64,000 nucleotides of DNA from Bordetella parapertussis (GTDB lineage Bacteria > Pseudomonadota > Gammaproteobacteria > Burkholderiales > SG8-41), in NCBI GenBank assembly GCA_945861275.1, contig CAMATZ010000003.1, positions 1 to 64,000 of the forward strand, written 5' to 3'. Shown in pieces: positions 35,964-43,206 of this stretch. The notes under the pieces are model-generated. The model was not told where the DNA came from and did no database searches. It was given only the letters and a program-made list of their open reading frames with translations. Positions within the stretch are counted from its first letter, which is position 1. Every line of letters begins with the position of its first letter. The translations under genes and the position numbers were made by a program.

Positions 35964-38738
35964 ATGCCGCTAAGCTGGAACGAAATTCGTGACCGCGCGC
36001 TCGCATTTTCCCGCGAGTGGGCGGATGCCGAATCCGAGCGCGCCGAGGCGCAGTCGTTTTGGAATGCGTTCTTTCACGTGTTTGGTATAGAGCGGCGACG
36101 CGTCGCGATATTCGAGAAGCAGGTCGCGCTGATTCGCGCTGGCAAGAAACTTAAAGACGGTCGCATTGACGCCTTCTGGAAAGGCGTGCTACTCATTGAG
36201 CACAAGAGTGCCGGTGAAAATCTTGACCGTGCATTCACCCAGGCGGCAGATTATTTCGAGGGCCTTGCCGAGCGCGATCTGCCGCGCTACATCCTGGTGT
36301 CCGATTTCAAGAACTTCCGCTTGTTCGACCTCGAAGCTGCACGCGAGTGGAAGATCGCGCTCAAGGATTTGCACAAGCATATCAAGCGCTTCGGGTTCAT
36401 CGCCGGTTATCAGGCGCAGGTCACGCGCGAGCAGGACCCGGTCAACGTCGAGGCTGCCGAGCGCATGGGTAAACTGCACGACGCGCTCAAAGCCAGCGGT
36501 TACAGCGGCCACGCGCTGGAAGTTTTTCTGGTCAGGCTGCTGTTTTGCCTGTTTGCCGACGACACTGGTATTTTTCAGCCGCGCGAGAGTTTTCGCGATT
36601 ATCTCGAATCGCACACTGGGGAAGATGGTGCCGATCTCGGCATGCACCTGCACCAGTTGTTTCAGGTGCTCAATACGCCGGAAGGCCAACGGCAGAGAGC
36701 GCTGGACGAGGCGCTTGCGGTGTTTCCGTATGTCAACGGCAGGCTGTTCGAGGAAGCGCTGCCGGTAGCGAGTTTCGACGGCAAGATGCGCGCGGCGCTG
36801 CTGAACTGCGCAGAACTCGATTGGAGCAAGATCAGCCCGGCGGTGTTCGGTGCGCTGTTCCAGTCGGTGATGGATGAAAAGGCGCGGCGCAACCTCGGCG
36901 CGCACTACACCAGCGAGAAAAACATCCTCAAGGTGATCAAGCCGCTTTTCATGGACAGACTATGGGAAGAGTTCAACAAGGTAAAAAACAATCGCAACCG
37001 TCTGTTCGAATTCCATAAGAAATTGCGCTCGTTGACGTTTTTCGATCCGGCCTGCGGCTGCGGAAACTTTCTGGTCATTGCCTACCGCGAATTGCGACTG
37101 CTGGAACTTGAGGTATTGCGTGCCTCGCTGAATCTGGAAAGAGAGACCGGCCAGCGGCTCGTCGATATTCAACAACTGGTCAACATCAACGTCGATCAAT
37201 TTTTCGGCATCGAGATCGAGGAATTTCCGGCACAGATCGCGCAGGTGGCGTTGTGGCTGATGGATCACCAGATGAACGTCAGAATCTCGGAAGAATTCGG
37301 CGATTACTTTGCCCGCATCCCACTCAAAACCTCTCCGCATATCGTATGCGGCAATGCGCTGCGCATCGACTGGAATGATGTTCTTCCGAGAGAGCGACTT
37401 TCATACATGCTTGGAAATCCACCCTTTGTAGGTCATCATCTACAGACGGTCGAGCAAAAATCGGAAATGCTTTCTACGTATGGGCCGTACAGCAAGATTG
37501 CGGGCGTAATGGATTACGTGACGGCGTGGTACTGTAAGGCGGCGCCATATGTTCAAGATACGGGAGCGAAAGTCGGATTTGTTTCAACGAATTCCATTAC
37601 CCAAGGAGAGCAGGTTGGCATTCTGTGGCGAGCTTTGGCGAGATATAACCTCCGAATCCACTTCGCCCACCGTACATTTCGGTGGTCGTCGGAAGCGCGT
37701 GGCAAAGCTGCCGTTTACTGTGTGATTATTGGTTTTGCCGCCTACGATCCGGAGAACGTCAGGCTCTTTGAGTACGAGCACGTCGATGGCGAACCTCATG
37801 AAACAGTGGCGAGCGCGATTAATGCATATCTGGTTGATGCTCCTTGGATTCTTCTCGAAAACCGCTCTCAAAACCTGTTCGGTATGCCAGAGATGGTTTA
37901 CGGTAACAAGCCTACAGATGGTGGTCACTATTTATTTACGGATACGGAAAAGAACGCTTTTTTAGAGTCAGAATCAGCTGCGGCAAAATTCATTAAGCCG
38001 TTCATGAGTGCCCACGAGTATTTGCATGGCGAAAGGAGATGGGTTCTCTGGCTAGTTAATGCTACTCCGACGGAGATTAATGTACTGCCGAATGTTAGGA
38101 AGCGAGTCAGATTGGTAGATGAATTTCGTAAAGCGAGTAAGGCAGAGTCCACTCGAAATTATTCCCACCCAACGCTGTTTCGGCAGGTAACGCAGCCGAA
38201 AGCTGACTATATTCTGGTTCCAAGGCATTCGTCGGAAAATCGACAATATATTCCACTCGGTTTTTTTTCGAAAGATCGCATAGTAGCTGACAGTTGCTTA
38301 GCAGTTCCGGGTGCAACACTCTTTCACTTCGGAGTGATGTCATCCCTAATGCACATGGCGTGGGTACGTTATACCTGCGGGCGATTGGAAAGCCGCTATC
38401 GCTACTCCAAAGACATTGTTTACAACAACTTTCCATGGCCGCGTGACACGAGCAAGAAGCAAGTCCAGACCATCGAAGCTGCCGCACAAGGCGTACTCGA
38501 TGCGCGCACAAGGTTTCCGGATTCATCGCTCGCCGATCTTTACGATCCGCTGACCATGCCGCCGCAACTCACCAAAGCGCACCAAACACTGGATCGCGTA
38601 GTCGATGCGGCTTACGGGAAAAAATCGTTTGCGAGCGACGCCGAGCGCGTGGCGTTTCTGTTTGAGTTGTATCAGCAATACACCAGCCTGCTGCCGGTGG
38701 ATAAACTGTCCAAACGCAAGCGCAAAGTTTTAGCATAG
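35964..38738 (+). CDS. MmeI-like fused restriction endonuclease-methyltransferase (type IIL/IIG)
   Basis: This single 924-residue protein should both cut and methylate DNA. Residues D69, E79 and K81 (RIDAFWKGVLLIEHKS) form the D-X9-E-X-K nuclease motif, one residue off the D70/E80/K82 described for MmeI (919 residues). After a helical spacer come methyltransferase motif I, DPACGCGNF (residues 361-369), and motif IV, NPPF (485-488), an N6-adenine type. The target-recognition region follows, up to about residue 830, and a helical tail. Bases from about 37380 to 38450 are AT-rich (for example 23 G/C in 60 at 37921-37980 against 37 in 60 at 36241-36300), so the specificity half seems to have another origin. 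No separate methylase or specificity gene is present, as expected for the type. Confidence 0.88.
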   Translation: MPLSWNEIRDRALAFSREWADAESERAEAQSFWNAFFHVFGIERRRVAIFEKQVALIRAGKKLKDGRIDAFWKGVLLIEHKSAGENLDRAFTQAADYFEGLAERDLPRYILVSDFKNFRLFDLEAAREWKIALKDLHKHIKRFGFIAGYQAQVTREQDPVNVEAAERMGKLHDALKASGYSGHALEVFLVRLLFCLFADDTGIFQPRESFRDYLESHTGEDGADLGMHLHQLFQVLNTPEGQRQRALDEALAVFPYVNGRLFEEALPVASFDGKMRAALLNCAELDWSKISPAVFGALFQSVMDEKARRNLGAHYTSEKNILKVIKPLFMDRLWEEFNKVKNNRNRLFEFHKKLRSLTFFDPACGCGNFLVIAYRELRLLELEVLRASLNLERETGQRLVDIQQLVNINVDQFFGIEIEEFPAQIAQVALWLMDHQMNVRISEEFGDYFARIPLKTSPHIVCGNALRIDWNDVLPRERLSYMLGNPPFVGHHLQTVEQKSEMLSTYGPYSKIAGVMDYVTAWYCKAAPYVQDTGAKVGFVSTNSITQGEQVGILWRALARYNLRIHFAHRTFRWSSEARGKAAVYCVIIGFAAYDPENVRLFEYEHVDGEPHETVASAINAYLVDAPWILLENRSQNLFGMPEMVYGNKPTDGGHYLFTDTEKNAFLESESAAAKFIKPFMSAHEYLHGERRWVLWLVNATPTEINVLPNVRKRVRLVDEFRKASKAESTRNYSHPTLFRQVTQPKADYILVPRHSSENRQYIPLGFFSKDRIVADSCLAVPGATLFHFGVMSSLMHMAWVRYTCGRLESRYRYSKDIVYNNFPWPRDTSKKQVQTIEAAAQGVLDARTRFPDSSLADLYDPLTMPPQLTKAHQTLDRVVDAAYGKKSFASDAERVAFLFELYQQYTSLLPVDKLSKRKRKVLA

Positions 38739-38914
38739 TTCCGATTGCGGGTTACCTGTCAGCCGCAGTTCCCGCGTCAAGACGTTGCTCACAGAGAAGT
38801 CCTTGATCGACCTGGGCGCTGAGATAGATTTGACGGTAAACAGCCCATCAAGAGCAAAATCTATTGTCCGCTGCTGCTTCTTACCAAGCCCAGCCATGAT
38901 GGAATTCGAATTCT

Positions 38915-39190
38915 TCACCGGCTCTTGCTCAATCGATCGGCCATGCGCGTCTGCCAACCTGGACCTGTAGCCTTCCACCGCTCGATGACGTCGGCGGGTA
39001 AGCGCAGCGAGATCAACTTACGCGGGTTTGCCGAAACGGGCCGTCCGCCCTTGTTCACCTTTGCACGGGCGAGCATATCTTCGGTTAGCTCGGGAAGTTC
39101 CTTGTATTCCTCCGGCTTGATTGTGTGTGCATCGACGCGGGCGAGGTCAGACCTCAAGGTGCGGCGCGATACGGGCTTGTTCGCGTTCAT
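38915..39190 (-). CDS. brnA: BrnA-like antitoxin
   Basis: This 91-residue protein belongs with the BrnA antitoxins. The linker LPELTEDMLARAKVNKGGRPVS leads to the ribbon-helix-helix part KLISLRLPADVIERWKATGPGWQTRMADRL, typical of BrnA. It is the second gene of a pair; its ATG lies 44 bases before the end of brnT, so the genes overlap. In known pairs the antitoxin binds the toxin and the shared promoter. The 176 bases between its stop and the restriction gene hold no recognisable gene. Confidence 0.8.
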   Translation of the reverse strand: MNANKPVSRRTLRSDLARVDAHTIKPEEYKELPELTEDMLARAKVNKGGRPVSANPRKLISLRLPADVIERWKATGPGWQTRMADRLSKSR

Positions 39191-39422
39191 TGGCTTTCCT
39201 CATGCTGAAAATATGGCGATCCGCGCCACGCGGGGTGTAGCCCACTACAACCATCCGCCCTGCCAACAGGCCGTAGCAGATGATGCGCGTTTCGTCGTAG
39301 TTCTTTCGGGTATCTTCGACCTCAAGCGTGACGCCCGCACAGACTAACGCAGCATCCGCGAAATCCAGTCCGCGTTCGGCCAGCGTTTTGTCTCGCTTGG
39401 CCGGATCGAATGTAATTCGCAT
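39147..39422 (-). CDS. brnT: BrnT-like ribonuclease toxin
   Basis: This 91-residue protein shows the BrnT pattern: ITFDPAKRDKTLAERGLDFADAALV at the N-terminus (family FEWD..K...N..KHG..F..A), TRKNYDETRIICYGLLAGRMVVVGYTPRG in the middle and IFSMRKANEREQ at the C-terminus (R.ISAR.A...E...Y). Family members are RelE-fold ribonucleases held by BrnA. The ATG at 39422 sits six bases after an inverted repeat. The usual Trp/Asp start is altered to FDPAKRD, but the core is intact. Confidence 0.8.
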   Translation of the reverse strand: MRITFDPAKRDKTLAERGLDFADAALVCAGVTLEVEDTRKNYDETRIICYGLLAGRMVVVGYTPRGADRHIFSMRKANEREQARIAPHLEV

Positions 39423-39427
39423 GAGGT

Positions 39428-39449
39428 TATTGTATCTACAAAAACAATA
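39428..39449 (-). promoter_or_regulatory. Inverted repeat upstream of brnT, candidate operator
   Basis: TATTGT at 39428-39433 and ACAATA at 39444-39449 are perfect 6-bp arms ten bases apart, ending six bases before the brnT start codon. Ribbon-helix-helix antitoxins bind such repeats over their own promoter. A -10-like TACAAT lies in the proximal arm on the minus strand. Confidence 0.4.
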
Positions 39450-39678
39450 CGCTGCAAGATGGTGATGGCAGCGTGCGGATGGATGGGTGAAATTTCGCGA
39501 TGGGCGTCCGCAACGTAGAAAGCTGTATCAGCACCACGCATTTATTCACAGTGCCCCAACATTCTGTGGCTAACCCGGTTTGCTCATGGATGCCAATCGA
39601 ATGTGATGCTGCGGAACGTGGTTAGGCTCAATTTTCTTCAGCTCAACTTACACGTAATGATTGCGGGCTAAGGTGCCG
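39450..39678. other. Gap between two divergent toxin-antitoxin modules
   Basis: This stretch holds no recognisable gene. It lies between the candidate operators of the brnTA (minus) and relBE-like (plus) pairs, and at its right end (39661-39666) TTGCGG may be the -35 box of the latter. AT content is higher than in the neighbouring metabolic genes. Confidence 0.5.
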
Positions 39679-39699
39679 GTGTTATACAATGTATGACAC
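39679..39699 (+). promoter_or_regulatory. Quasi-palindromic operator/promoter of relBE-like pair
   Basis: GTGTTATACAA followed by TGTATGACAC reads almost the same on both strands (GTGT-ATAC/GTAT-ACAC arms, one mismatch pair). It contains TACAAT at 39685-39690, a good -10 box, with TTGCGG 18 bases upstream as a possible -35. The antitoxin start codon is 20 bases downstream. The overlap of -10 and palindrome fits autoregulation by the antitoxin. Confidence 0.55.
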
Positions 39700-39718
39700 A
39701 CTCTCCTGGAGAACAATC

Positions 39719-39931
39719 ATGCTCGCTTTAAGGCTGGAGAAGGAACTCGAAGACCGCGTCGCCAAGGTTGCCACCGCCAAAGGCAGCAATAAAAGTTCCA
39801 TCGTGCGCGAAGCGGTGATTCGTTACCTTGAGGATCAAGAGGACGCGGTGCTTGCGCAACGCGCACGCGATGCGGGCGGCAAAGCGAAGTCGATTGCTGT
39901 GGTTAGGAAGGCGCTTGGCCTGGACGGTTGA
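39719..39931 (+). CDS. Ribbon-helix-helix antitoxin (RelB/CopG-like)
   Basis: This 70-residue protein has the RHH pattern: strand MLALRLEKELEDRVAKVA, then GSNKSSIVREAVIRYLEDQED (two helices with the N..S..R.A turn) and a charged tail, ARDAGGKAKSIAVVRKALGLDG, for toxin binding. The ATG at 39719 follows CTGGAGAACAATC, a good ribosome-binding site. Its stop lies 17 bases inside the toxin frame. Confidence 0.82.
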   Translation: MLALRLEKELEDRVAKVATAKGSNKSSIVREAVIRYLEDQEDAVLAQRARDAGGKAKSIAVVRKALGLDG

Positions 39932-40187
39932 AATCTCGCCGTTCGCGCAAAAGCAACTGGGCAAGCTCGATAAACCGGTCGCGGGGCGCATACTGGATTG
40001 GCTTGATGATCGAGTTGAAGGGTGTAAAAACCCACGGCATTTTGGCGAACCGCTGACGGGAGCACTGTCAGGGTATTGGCGCTACCGCATCGGCGATTTT
40101 CGCGTAATTTGCGAAATTCACGATAGCCGTCTTGTAGTGCTGGCGCTATCGATTGGTCATCGCAGGGAAATTTATCGTAAGCGATAG
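39915..40187 (+). CDS. RelE/ParE-family toxin
   Basis: This 90-residue protein begins at TTG 39915, giving LAWTVEISPFAQKQLGKLDKP, which matches the usual RelE start MAWTIEF.P.A.KEL.KLDK. The later GYWRYRIGDFRVICEIHDSRLVVLALSIGHRREIY carries the R..Y..GDYR..Y....L.I..V.HR..VY pattern with RNA-contacting Arg residues. It overlaps the antitoxin gene by 17 bases, so toxin translation depends on the antitoxin. No ATG is available at this place. Confidence 0.85.
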   Translation: MAWTVEISPFAQKQLGKLDKPVAGRILDWLDDRVEGCKNPRHFGEPLTGALSGYWRYRIGDFRVICEIHDSRLVVLALSIGHRREIYRKR

Positions 40188-40204
40188 CCGGTCAATATAT
40201 TAAA

Positions 40205-41749
40205 ATGTATAACAAAAACAAATACTTACGACGTATTTTAGCAATTGTGCGCCGCGCTGGGTTTACGGGCGTACTGCTGCTGTCGCTATCCGCAGCCGCC
40301 GGCGAAACCGTTACCGTAGGCTCCAAGCGTTTCACCGAGTCGTACATCCTGGGCGAGATTGCCACTCAGCGTATTCAAGCCACGGGCAGTGCGCGTGCAA
40401 CGCATCGGCAGGGTCTCGGCAATACGGCGATTCTGTTTGCCGCGCTCAAAAGCGGGGCGATTGATGTTTACCCAGAATACACCGGCACGCTGGCGTTTGA
40501 GTTGCTGGGATTGAAGCGTGTTCCGTCCCTGGCGGACCTGAATGCTGCGCTGGATGCGCATGGGCTGGCGCTGAGTGCGCCGCTGGGTTTTGGCAATTCG
40601 TATGCGCTGGCGATGGTGGCGTCGCGTGCGCAGGCGTTGGGCATCGCGAAGATTTCCGATCTGACAGGTGTTGCGGATTTGCGCTACGGACTGTCGCAGG
40701 AATTTTTGCATCGCAAGGATGGCTGGCCGGCATTGCGTGAGGCCTATGTGCTCACCGCGCAGCCGGTGGGGCTGGATCACGGGCTTGCTTACGAAGCGAT
40801 CAAAGGTGGGCGGGTGGATGTGATCGATGTGTACACCACCGACGCCAAACTGGGTCGCTACGGTTTGAAAGTGCTGGCGGATGACCGCGCGTTTTTTCCG
40901 CCGTATGAAGCGGTGCTGGTGTATCGCAAGGATTTGCCGCAGCGAAATCCCACCGCGTTTGGCGCCTTGCAAGGGATGGCAGGCGGCATTTCCGGCGAGG
41001 CAATGATCCGCATGAATGGCACCGCCGAGCTGGATGGTCAGCCGTTTGCGCGCGTCGCAGCGGATTTTCTGAATAGCGGAGGCAAACCTACGGCAACGCA
41101 ATCCAGGCCAGGCTGGCTCGCGCAACTGTTCGCCGCCGATTTCTGGCGGCTAACAGTTGAGCACTGCATTCTGGTGTTTGGCGCGCTGGGTTTAAGTGTG
41201 GGTGTGGGGGTGCCGCTGGGCGTGTGGGCAGCCCGTTCGCGCCGGGCGCGGCCGTGGATAGTGGGTGTCAGCGGTGTGCTGCAGACCATTCCCGCGCTGG
41301 CGTTGCTGGCGTTTCTGATCGCAGCGCTGGGGCGTATCGGCATGGCGCCTGCCGTGATCGCCTTGTTTTTGTATGGCCTGTTGCCCATCGTGCGCAATAC
41401 GGAGAGCGGGCTGGCGGGTGTGGCTCGTGGTTTGCGGCAGGCGGGTTACGCTTTGGGACTGCGTTCGGGTGCGGTGACACGGCTGATTGATCTGCCGCTG
41501 GCGTTGCCATCGGTGCTGGCGGGGATCAAGATTTCGGCGGTGATCAACGTAGGCACCGCCACCATCGCGGCCTTCATCGGCGCAGGCGGTTATGGCGAAC
41601 GTATCGTGGCCGGACTGGCAGTGAATGACCACGCCATGATGCTGGCCGGCGCGGTACCGGCGGCGCTGCTGGCGCTGTTGATCCAGGGGCTGTTTGAAGC
41701 CGGAGAGCGCCGCTTTCTACGTTATGAACTCCGGCCGGCCCCGGGTTAA
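40205..41749 (+). CDS. Osmoprotectant-type ABC transporter receptor-permease fusion
   Basis: This 514-residue protein joins two functions. Residues about 35-300 are an OpuAC/ProX-like receptor (VTVGSKRFTESYILGEIATQ, then GAIDVYPEYTGTL and YEAIKGGRVDVIDVYTTDAKL). Residues about 315-505 are a permease with FGALGLSVGVGVPLGVWAAR and the coupling loop GLRQAGYALGLRSGAVTRLIDLPLALPSVLAG. A hydrophobic N-terminus leads the receptor to the periplasm. In the well-known fusions (EgtU, BusAB) the permease comes first; here the receptor does. No ATPase gene is next to it in the window, so an ATPase must be encoded elsewhere. The ligand may be glycine betaine, choline or carnitine, but it is not settled. 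Confidence 0.85.
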   Translation: MYNKNKYLRRILAIVRRAGFTGVLLLSLSAAAGETVTVGSKRFTESYILGEIATQRIQATGSARATHRQGLGNTAILFAALKSGAIDVYPEYTGTLAFELLGLKRVPSLADLNAALDAHGLALSAPLGFGNSYALAMVASRAQALGIAKISDLTGVADLRYGLSQEFLHRKDGWPALREAYVLTAQPVGLDHGLAYEAIKGGRVDVIDVYTTDAKLGRYGLKVLADDRAFFPPYEAVLVYRKDLPQRNPTAFGALQGMAGGISGEAMIRMNGTAELDGQPFARVAADFLNSGGKPTATQSRPGWLAQLFAADFWRLTVEHCILVFGALGLSVGVGVPLGVWAARSRRARPWIVGVSGVLQTIPALALLAFLIAALGRIGMAPAVIALFLYGLLPIVRNTESGLAGVARGLRQAGYALGLRSGAVTRLIDLPLALPSVLAGIKISAVINVGTATIAAFIGAGGYGERIVAGLAVNDHAMMLAGAVPAALLALLIQGLFEAGERRFLRYELRPAPG

Positions 41750-41971
41750 ACGGCCGCAGAACTTATTTTCCGGTTTGCGGTCAGTGCCGTGTCGCGGCTA
41801 CTCAGGGTGATTTTTCATACAGGATCTGGGCAGTTCCTGCGAATGGCCGGGTATTGGGTCTGTGGGTTGGGTATACTCCCGGCTTTCCCCGAATTGCGAT
41901 GCTTGAGTGCGATTGGGTAACAGCAGGTACCAGGGGCGGCCTGCAAAATAACGATAACAGGGACACGGTTC

Positions 41972-42571
41972 ATGAGTGACCGCGAAATCGACCAGCAGTT
42001 GGTCGAGCGCGCACAACGTGGCGACAAGCATGCATTTGAGCTGTTGGTCGCGAAGTATCAACGCAAACTGATCCGCTTGCTGTCACGCTTTATCCGGGAC
42101 GCGGCGGAGGTGGAGGATGTGGCGCAGGAAGCCTTTATAAAAGCTTATCGTGCGCTGCCGAATTTTCGCGGTGACAGTGCTTTTTACACGTGGCTATACC
42201 GGATCGGTATCAATACCGCCAAGAATTATCTGGTCGCGGCAGGACGGCGTGCGCCGACCTCAACCGCCATTGATGCCGAAGAGGCCGAGGATTTAGGTCA
42301 AACAGAGCATTTGCAGGATCTTAATACGCCGGAAAACCAGATGATGAGCCGCCAGGTGGCGGATACCGTGAACCAAACGCTGGATAAGTTGCCAGAGGAC
42401 TTGCGCACCGCCATTTCGTTGCGCGAAATGGAAGGCTTGAGTTACGAGGAAATAGCTTCCGTCATGAATTGCCCGATAGGTACGGTACGATCGCGTATTT
42501 TCCGGGCGCGGGAAGCCATAGCAGAACAATTACGACCCCTGCTCGGCACGAGCACAGACAGGAGATGGTGA
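41972..42571 (+). CDS. rpoE: RNA polymerase extracytoplasmic-stress sigma factor RpoE
   Basis: This 199-residue ECF sigma factor has region 2, FELLVAKYQRKLIRLLSRFIRDAAEVEDVAQEAFIKAYRALPNFRGDSAFYTWLYRIGINTAKNYL, typical of RpoE/AlgU. Region 4 is LPEDLRTAISLREMEGLSYEEIASVMNCPIGTVRSRIFRARE. It directs transcription of envelope-stress genes and is held by the membrane-bound RseA encoded next. A -10-like TATACT occurs about 100 bases upstream (near 41871), but no clear sigma-E promoter was found. The ATG follows AGGGACACGGTTC. Confidence 0.95.
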   Translation: MSDREIDQQLVERAQRGDKHAFELLVAKYQRKLIRLLSRFIRDAAEVEDVAQEAFIKAYRALPNFRGDSAFYTWLYRIGINTAKNYLVAAGRRAPTSTAIDAEEAEDLGQTEHLQDLNTPENQMMSRQVADTVNQTLDKLPEDLRTAISLREMEGLSYEEIASVMNCPIGTVRSRIFRAREAIAEQLRPLLGTSTDRRW

Positions 42572-42572
42572 G

Positions 42573-43136
42573 ATGGAACGTTTGCAAAGTGTATCAACCC
42601 TGATGGATGGTGAGCTGGATGGCGATGAGGCCGCGCGTGAAATCGCAAAGCTCAAATCCGATGCGGCATCGTGCGAAACCTGGGACACCTATCATTTGAT
42701 CGGCGACGCCATGCGCGGTGCACACACTATCAGCGGCAGACCCGGATTCAGCGCGCGCGTCAGCGAAAAGCTGGCGCAGGAGCCCACGGTGCTGGCCCCG
42801 CGCGCCACGCGTTCCGTGTTCGCCGCACGCAGGATGCAGACTTACGCTTTGCGGGCGGCGGCGTCGGTTGCTGCGTTCGCGGTGGTGGGCTGGGTGGCGG
42901 TTACTACGTTGAATCCGGATGCGCCGGTAGCTGAGTTGGCCAAAGCGCCGCTGGTGCAGCCGCAAGTCGCGCCGCTGCAACCTCAGGATGCAGCGGCGCT
43001 GATCGCGGCCGCCAAACCTGCGGCAGCACCCGAGCATGTGCATGAGTATCTGCTGGCGCACCAGGGCATTTCGCCGACAACCGCCATACAGGGCGTTACA
43101 CCTTACATCCGCACTGTGTCTGCCGCCGGCAATTAA
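42573..43136 (+). CDS. rseA: Anti-sigma factor RseA/MucA
   Basis: This 187-residue protein starts one base after the rpoE stop. The cytoplasmic sigma-binding domain is MERLQSVSTLMDGELDGDEAAREIAKLKSD with WDTYHLIGDAMRG. A membrane helix (about residues 93-112, AASVAAFAVVGWVAVTT) and a Pro/Ala/Gln-rich periplasmic tail follow, ending in YLLAHQGISPTTAIQGVTPYIRTVS, close to the MucA tail. Regulated cleavage at the periplasmic side releases RpoE in the family. It is followed by a 9-bp tandem repeat before rseB. Confidence 0.92.
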   Translation: MERLQSVSTLMDGELDGDEAAREIAKLKSDAASCETWDTYHLIGDAMRGAHTISGRPGFSARVSEKLAQEPTVLAPRATRSVFAARRMQTYALRAAASVAAFAVVGWVAVTTLNPDAPVAELAKAPLVQPQVAPLQPQDAAALIAAAKPAAAPEHVHEYLLAHQGISPTTAIQGVTPYIRTVSAAGN

Positions 43137-43149
43137 CGCGGCGCCTCTG

Positions 43150-43194
43150 CACCTTTCGCACCTTTTGCACCTTTTGCACCTTTTGCACCTTTTG
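43150..43194 (+). repeat. Tandem repeat, five copies of CACCTTTTG, between rseA and rseB
   Basis: Five head-to-tail 9-bp units lie 13 bases after rseA; the first unit is CACCTTTCG, the others are identical. The repeat ends 12 bases before the rseB ATG. It lies where a ribosome-binding site would be sought. No AGGAG-like sequence occurs between it and the ATG. Short identical units of this kind can change in copy number by slippage. Confidence 0.9.
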
Positions 43195-43206
43195 CATACG
43201 CCCCAC

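Noticed and set aside
38730-38978. An 82-codon minus-strand frame after the restriction gene
   Set aside because: It overlaps the brnA-like gene in another frame and has no recognisable family.
43036-43206. An upstream extension of rseB through the 9-bp repeat
   Set aside because: The frame is open, but the added residues would displace the signal peptide that begins at ATG 43207.
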